A DNA stretch of 6,822 nt from assembly GCA_035464115.1 (NCBI GenBank), contig DATHSN010000390.1, forward strand, positions 1 through 6,822. The letters run 5' to 3'. A model generated the notes under the pieces. The model made no database searches and had not been told where the DNA came from. It saw only the letters and a list, made by a program, of their open reading frames with translations. Shown here piece by piece: positions 5,918-6,822 of the stretch. How positions within the stretch are numbered: position 1 is the first letter of the stretch; each line of letters begins with the position of its first letter. The stretch comes from DATHSN01 sp035464115. Its GTDB lineage: Bacteria; Actinomycetota; Acidimicrobiia; Acidimicrobiales; SKKL01. The translations under genes were made by a program, and so were the position numbers.

Positions 5918-6454
5918 GTGACCGACCGCACCGACACCCGCACCGGCTGGCTGAGCCCCGAGGAGCTCGAGTCGATCCGCGACCAGGTCCCCATGGTCTA
6001 CGTCGAAGCGGTCCCGGTGCGCATCGACGACACCGGCACCGTCACCCACGTCGGGCTGTTGCTTCGGGCCCGGGCCGACGGGTCGATCAGCCGCACGGTG
6101 GTGTCCGGCCGGGTGCTGCACGGCGAGCTCGTGCGCCGTGCGCTGATGCGCCACCTCGAGAAGGACCTCGGTCCGGTGGCGCTGCCCCGCCTCCCCTTGT
6201 CCCCCGCGCCGTTCACCGTGGTCGAGTACTTCCCCGATCCCGATGTCACCGGGTTCCACGACCCCCGCCACCACGCGGTGAGCCTGGTCTTCGTGGTCCC
6301 CGTCGACGGTGACTGCCAGCCCACCCAGGAGGCCCTCGACCTCACCTGGGTCACCCCCGCCGAGGCGGTCAGCGACGAGATGTGCCTGGAGATGACCGGC
6401 GGCCACGACCGCCTGGTCCGCCTCGCCCTGGCCCACGTGGGCTGCCTGCCCTGA
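5918..6454 (+). CDS. DUF4916-type Nudix-fold protein
   Basis: 178 residues. Conserved features of the DUF4916/Nudix-like family as I recall it: WLSPEELESIRDQVPMVYVEAVPVR at 11-35, VGLLLRARADGSISR at 45-59, GRVLHGELVRRALMRHLEKDLG at 64-85, FTVVEYFP at 99-106 and FHDPRHHAVSLVFVVPV at 113-129. The segment 64-85 aligns with the Nudix box: G64, E70, R78, L80 and G85 fit, but the metal-binding REUxEE core reads RHLEKD, with H79 for Glu and K82-D83 for the Glu pair. I believe this variation is a property of the family, so hydrolase activity on nucleoside diphosphates is doubtful. Cytosolic. The GTG start is set by AGGAGG 8 nt upstream; ATG at 5861 would add 19 residues with no family resemblance. 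Divergent from the membrane operon, with a dyad between them, and convergent with the amidohydrolase. Confidence 0.9.
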   Translation: MTDRTDTRTGWLSPEELESIRDQVPMVYVEAVPVRIDDTGTVTHVGLLLRARADGSISRTVVSGRVLHGELVRRALMRHLEKDLGPVALPRLPLSPAPFTVVEYFPDPDVTGFHDPRHHAVSLVFVVPVDGDCQPTQEALDLTWVTPAEAVSDEMCLEMTGGHDRLVRLALAHVGCLP

Positions 6455-6470
6455 GCGGGCCCCCGCTTCT
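6454..6470 (+). terminator. Possible short hairpin terminator after the Nudix-like gene
   Basis: AGCGGG-CC-CCCGCT begins on the last base of the stop codon and is followed by TCT. The stem is 5-6 bp with a 2-4 nt loop and the U-tract is very poor, so it is weak alone. It runs directly into the longer palindrome at 6466-6510, and the two may act together. Confidence 0.3.
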
Positions 6471-6510
6471 GGCGTCGCCCACCCTCCACGGTGGGTGATC
6501 GACGCAATTC
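6466..6510 (-). repeat. Palindromic intergenic repeat, divergent third copy; likely bidirectional terminator
   Basis: GCGTCG (6472-6477) pairs with CGACGC (6500-6505), and CCCACC (6478-6483) pairs with GGTGGG (6490-6495), with a 6-nt loop and a 4-nt bulge. The repeat sits in the 74-bp gap between two convergent stop codons, where a bidirectional terminator is expected. Its left edge TTCTGGCG is the exact reverse complement of the CGCCAGAA that closes units 1 and 2 at 1088-1209, so it looks like an inverted relative, with only its ends and its pairing kept. The hairpin itself is clear; membership of the same family is inference. Confidence 0.6.
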
Positions 6511-6528
6511 GGGGGTGGGTGGGGTGCG

Positions 6529-6822
6529 TCAGGCCGGAGCCGGCTGCGCCCCGCGCACCAGGCGCCCGGGCAGGGCGCCGGTGCGCTCGCCGGCGGCGCG
6601 GGTCTCCTCGCCGGCCACGATGGTGTGCACGTAGCCCTCGGCACGCTGGACGAGCCGGCGGCCACCGGCCGGGAGGTCGTGCACCGTCTCGGGACGCCGC
6701 ACCCCGAGCCGTTCGAGCTCGATCACGTTGAGGTCGGCCCGGTGGCCGGGGGTGAGCACCCCCCGGTCGAGCAGGCCGACGGCCCGGGCCGTCTCGCGAC
6801 AGTGGCGCCGCACCAGCTCCTC
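6529..6822 (-). CDS. Amidohydrolase-family protein, N-acyl-D-amino-acid deacylase-like, C-terminal fragment
   Basis: The last 97 residues of a gene that continues beyond the right edge; the frame is open to the final base. ARAVGLLDRGVLTPGHRADLNVIEL (13-37 of the visible part) is the motif with which the C-terminal part of amidohydrolases re-enters the small beta-sandwich domain (G-x-L-x-P-G-x-x-A-D). It is followed by PETVHDLPAGGRRLVQRAEGYVHTIVAGEE and ERTGALPGRLVRGAQ, a tail I associate with N-acyl-D-amino-acid deacylase/D-aminoacylase relatives. Those enzymes are metal-dependent and cleave amide bonds of N-acylated amino acids; the metal ligands lie outside the window, so activity and substrate cannot be judged. 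Stop TGA at 6531-6529, convergent with the Nudix-like gene. A G-rich tract on the plus strand (C-rich in the transcript) and the palindrome follow it. Confidence 0.85.
   Translation of the reverse strand, partial: EELVRRHCRETARAVGLLDRGVLTPGHRADLNVIELERLGVRRPETVHDLPAGGRRLVQRAEGYVHTIVAGEETRAAGERTGALPGRLVRGAQPAPA

Noticed and set aside
5798..6436. N-terminal extension of the membrane-protein frame across the Nudix-like gene
   Set aside because: The extension is the antisense of a conserved gene, and the first membrane segment follows naturally from the GTG at 5797.

Overview
This is a very GC-rich, densely coding stretch of a bacterial chromosome. An F420-type luciferase-like oxidoreductase, a DUF4916 Nudix-like protein, GTG starts and apparently leaderless promoters point to Actinomycetota, possibly Acidimicrobiia. 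That placement is inferred from gene content; there is no RNA gene or other taxonomic marker. Nothing marks the window as a phage, plasmid or defence island.

Layout from left to right. At 1-1015 (minus) is an F420-dependent LLM-class oxidoreductase whose C-terminus runs off the left edge. The gene-free stretch 1016-1222 holds two tandem ~50-bp imperfect palindromes and a stray half-arm. At 1223-2056 (minus) is an NAD(P)-binding 6-phosphogluconate-dehydrogenase-like protein with a DUF1932-type C-terminal part. At 2103-4511 (minus) is an 802-residue membrane protein with a PAP2-like N-terminal part, a kinase-like middle and a C-terminal lysylphosphatidylglycerol-synthase-type (MprF/flippase-like) transmembrane domain. 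It overlaps by GTGA the gene upstream of it, 4508-5797 (minus), an unrecognised membrane protein with a large predicted extracytoplasmic domain. The 120-bp divergent gap 5798-5917 contains a 29-bp dyad. At 5918-6454 (plus) is the DUF4916 protein with a strong ribosome binding site. The convergent gap 6455-6528 holds a third palindrome resembling the first two at its ends. From 6529 to the right edge (minus) is the C-terminus of an amidohydrolase of the N-acyl-D-amino-acid deacylase type.

The two membrane-protein genes are very likely translationally coupled and should act together, plausibly in envelope lipid handling. The dehydrogenase follows 46 bp later and may be co-transcribed or use its own leaderless promoter. 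The two end genes look like unrelated oxidative and hydrolytic catabolic enzymes. The points most worth a second look are the tripartite membrane protein, whose PAP2-like and kinase-like parts have both lost expected catalytic residues, and the dispersed palindrome family at gene 3' ends.
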